Positions 10,130 to 11,312 of a stretch of 11,312 nucleotides of DNA are shown here, one piece after another; within the stretch, counting starts at the first letter, position 1; the number at the start of each line of letters is the position of its first letter. This DNA is from Baffinella frigidus (taxonomy: Eukaryota; Cryptophyceae; Cryptomonadales; Baffinellaceae). Location of the stretch: NCBI GenBank assembly GCA_026770585.1, contig MU646476.1, positions 233,466 to 244,777 of the forward strand. Reading direction: 5' to 3'. The translations under genes and the position numbers were made by a program. Under the pieces are notes generated by a model. The model saw only the letters and a program-made list of their open reading frames with translations, had not been told where the DNA came from and did not search any database.

Positions 10130-11312
10130 TCGGTTAACCCGAGTGAGGCAGAGGGATGCTGTTTCAGCAGCCCAGGTGCGTGCGGTCCCAGCCAGGTCTC
10201 CAGCACCCCTCCCCAAACCAGGAGCATCTACCACCCCCCGTAGCGTCTCCAAAACAGCCTTCTGCAGACTCACAATAATAAGCGGTGGCGAAAGCAGGGG
10301 GGGGGCTTGCCGAATAGTATTGCTGCCCGGGTTCCTTGGCAGCGCCCGACTCCTTTCCCTCAGCGTCCTGCGCGCCCCCGCCGGGCCATGCGACCACCTC
10401 CCCACCCCCTCCACTCCTTCCCCGGTCTCCATCCTCCGAGATCCTGCGTCGTGCCTCGTCGCTGGCCGCAACGGGGAGGCGGTCCGGACGGCTGTGCACG
10501 GTGCCACTCTGCACCCCTTCAGGTGAGGCTGCGGCGGGGCTATCGGTGCGTGGTATTTGAGAGGCTGGAGGGCGGCCGAGCGCCATCGCCCGCTTCCTCA
10601 GGACCTGCGTGCGGGCGGGATGTTGGGTGCAGCTGGAGGTGTTGAGGTTTCACCGCTGCGGAGGATGTTTCCGTCGCAGATGAGGGGTGCAGGTGAGGTT
10701 TAAATGTGGGCCGTCACGGCAACATCCAGCAGAAGCCAGTCTGCCCCCCAAACGACGCGAATTCCTCCTCAAGGGCTGAGAGGTACCGACTGGATTCTGT
10801 CCAGTGCCCCTCCGGCTCCACCGACCCCGACCGCGCCCCCAGAGGCCGGCGTAGGCGGTCCTCCAACAACCCCCAAAGCTACGCTCGCCAGGAGCGCCAG
10901 CGCCATCGCTGGGCGGCGTGCCATACGTGAAGCTCGACACGGATTTCTAGATTTGACCATCAAATCTCTCGCTTTTGACCGTGTTTTTTTTAGGTGATTC
11001 CGGACGCGCATTCTTCAGCCCCTTCCCTCTCTGCCTCCGTGCCGCCCGCGCGCAGCCCTTGCTCACTGCCCGCTTCCCGCTCGCGTTTGCCCGCAGTGCC
11101 CTCAGCGCCCTGCCATCCTGCTCCGCGCGCTCCTGACCCAACCCCAGCCCGCCTGAGCCAGAAACTCAGATCGAAATTCTGACGGGTGGCCGCGCTCGGG
11201 TTTCTCCCGGGTCTCTCCGCGCTGGGGGGGGGATAACGTGGACCTGAGCAGCGCGTTCAGCCCGCGCCGCGCAGGGGACGCCGGAACACCGAACGGCGGA
11301 ACCCCCCGCAGG
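10130..11312. other. GC-rich, apparently single-copy region without a recognised gene
   Basis: Base composition changes sharply to C/G-rich with many CpG, and the repeat families found to the left are absent. Several frames of 60-140 codons are open on both strands at once, as expected from GC richness, and none shows a recognisable domain. Weak plus-strand splice-like signals are present: CAG/GTGAGG at 10520-10528 and at 10690-10698, and a T-run with AG at 10984-10993. It could be the promoter, 5' UTR or first exons of a gene extending beyond the window. Confidence 0.45.
10950..10966. repeat. Small 7-bp-arm hairpin
   Basis: GATTTGA, CCA, TCAAATC is a perfect small palindrome in a locally AT-rich patch just upstream of the T-run and AG at 10984-10993. 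Confidence 0.75.

Noticed and set aside
10143-10997. Multiple 70-140-codon frames on both strands as genes
   Set aside because: They overlap in several frames at once, as expected in GC-rich sequence with few stops, and have low-complexity Pro/Ser/Arg/Gly composition without domains.
1-11312. Bacterial operon, rRNA, tRNA or dinoflagellate spliced-leader sequence
   Set aside because: No Shine-Dalgarno-linked gene series, no tRNA box B pattern and no rRNA stretch were recognised; a CCATTTTGGG at 2751 is part of a repeat, not a spliced leader.

Overview
This window looks like repeat-rich, non-coding eukaryotic nuclear DNA, possibly close to a chromosome end. The reasons are long GA/CT microsatellites, degenerate telomere-like heptamers (TTTAGGG and TTTGGGG types), many short palindromic elements with terminal inverted repeats, a lack of long open frames, and no sign of operons or ribosome-binding sites. 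TTTAGGG-type repeats occur in plants, green algae and several other algal and protist lineages. A microalga is a reasonable guess, but the species cannot be read from the sequence. I recognise no conserved protein family, rRNA, tRNA or CRISPR array.

Layout. Positions 1-350 are (GA)n with a 126-bp tandem unit. Positions 362-643 are a degenerate telomere-like tract. Positions 680-5055 are a dense mosaic of short foldback elements: an imperfect inverted repeat (904-1111), an inverted pair of 169-bp elements (1193-1361, 2395-2563), an element bounded by perfect 22-bp inverted repeats (2042-2355), three copies of a CCACACAGCGG-ended element (2630-3478), a 150-bp hairpin element (3093-3242), and two elements sharing about 32-bp ends but with different interiors (4401-4532, 4590-4999) set between CCTAGGACC palindromes. 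Positions 5055-6270 are a cluster of duplicated modules. A second telomere-like tract (6296-6432) is followed by more small elements, AAG and CT microsatellites, a nested double hairpin (7551-7690), a family with GGGACATG-like ends (7723-8997), the second 150-bp hairpin element (8140-8289), and two almost identical elements with long palindromic arms (9052-9194, 9640-9801). From about 10130 to the end the DNA is GC-rich, apparently single-copy, and carries only weak gene-like signals.

Best-supported result. The 150-bp hairpin element occurs twice, in opposite orientation, each copy with its own 4-bp flanking direct repeat (GTAT and GACC). Removing the second copy and one GACC restores a sequence resembling another repeat in the window. 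This is good evidence for past transposition of a non-autonomous element. No transposase is visible, so movement would have depended on an enzyme encoded elsewhere.

The short open frames on both strands are mostly by-products of microsatellites, repeats or GC richness. The only one with a plausible coding look is a minus-strand frame at 9923-10114, listed at low confidence. All comparisons were made by eye, so percentages and boundaries are approximate.
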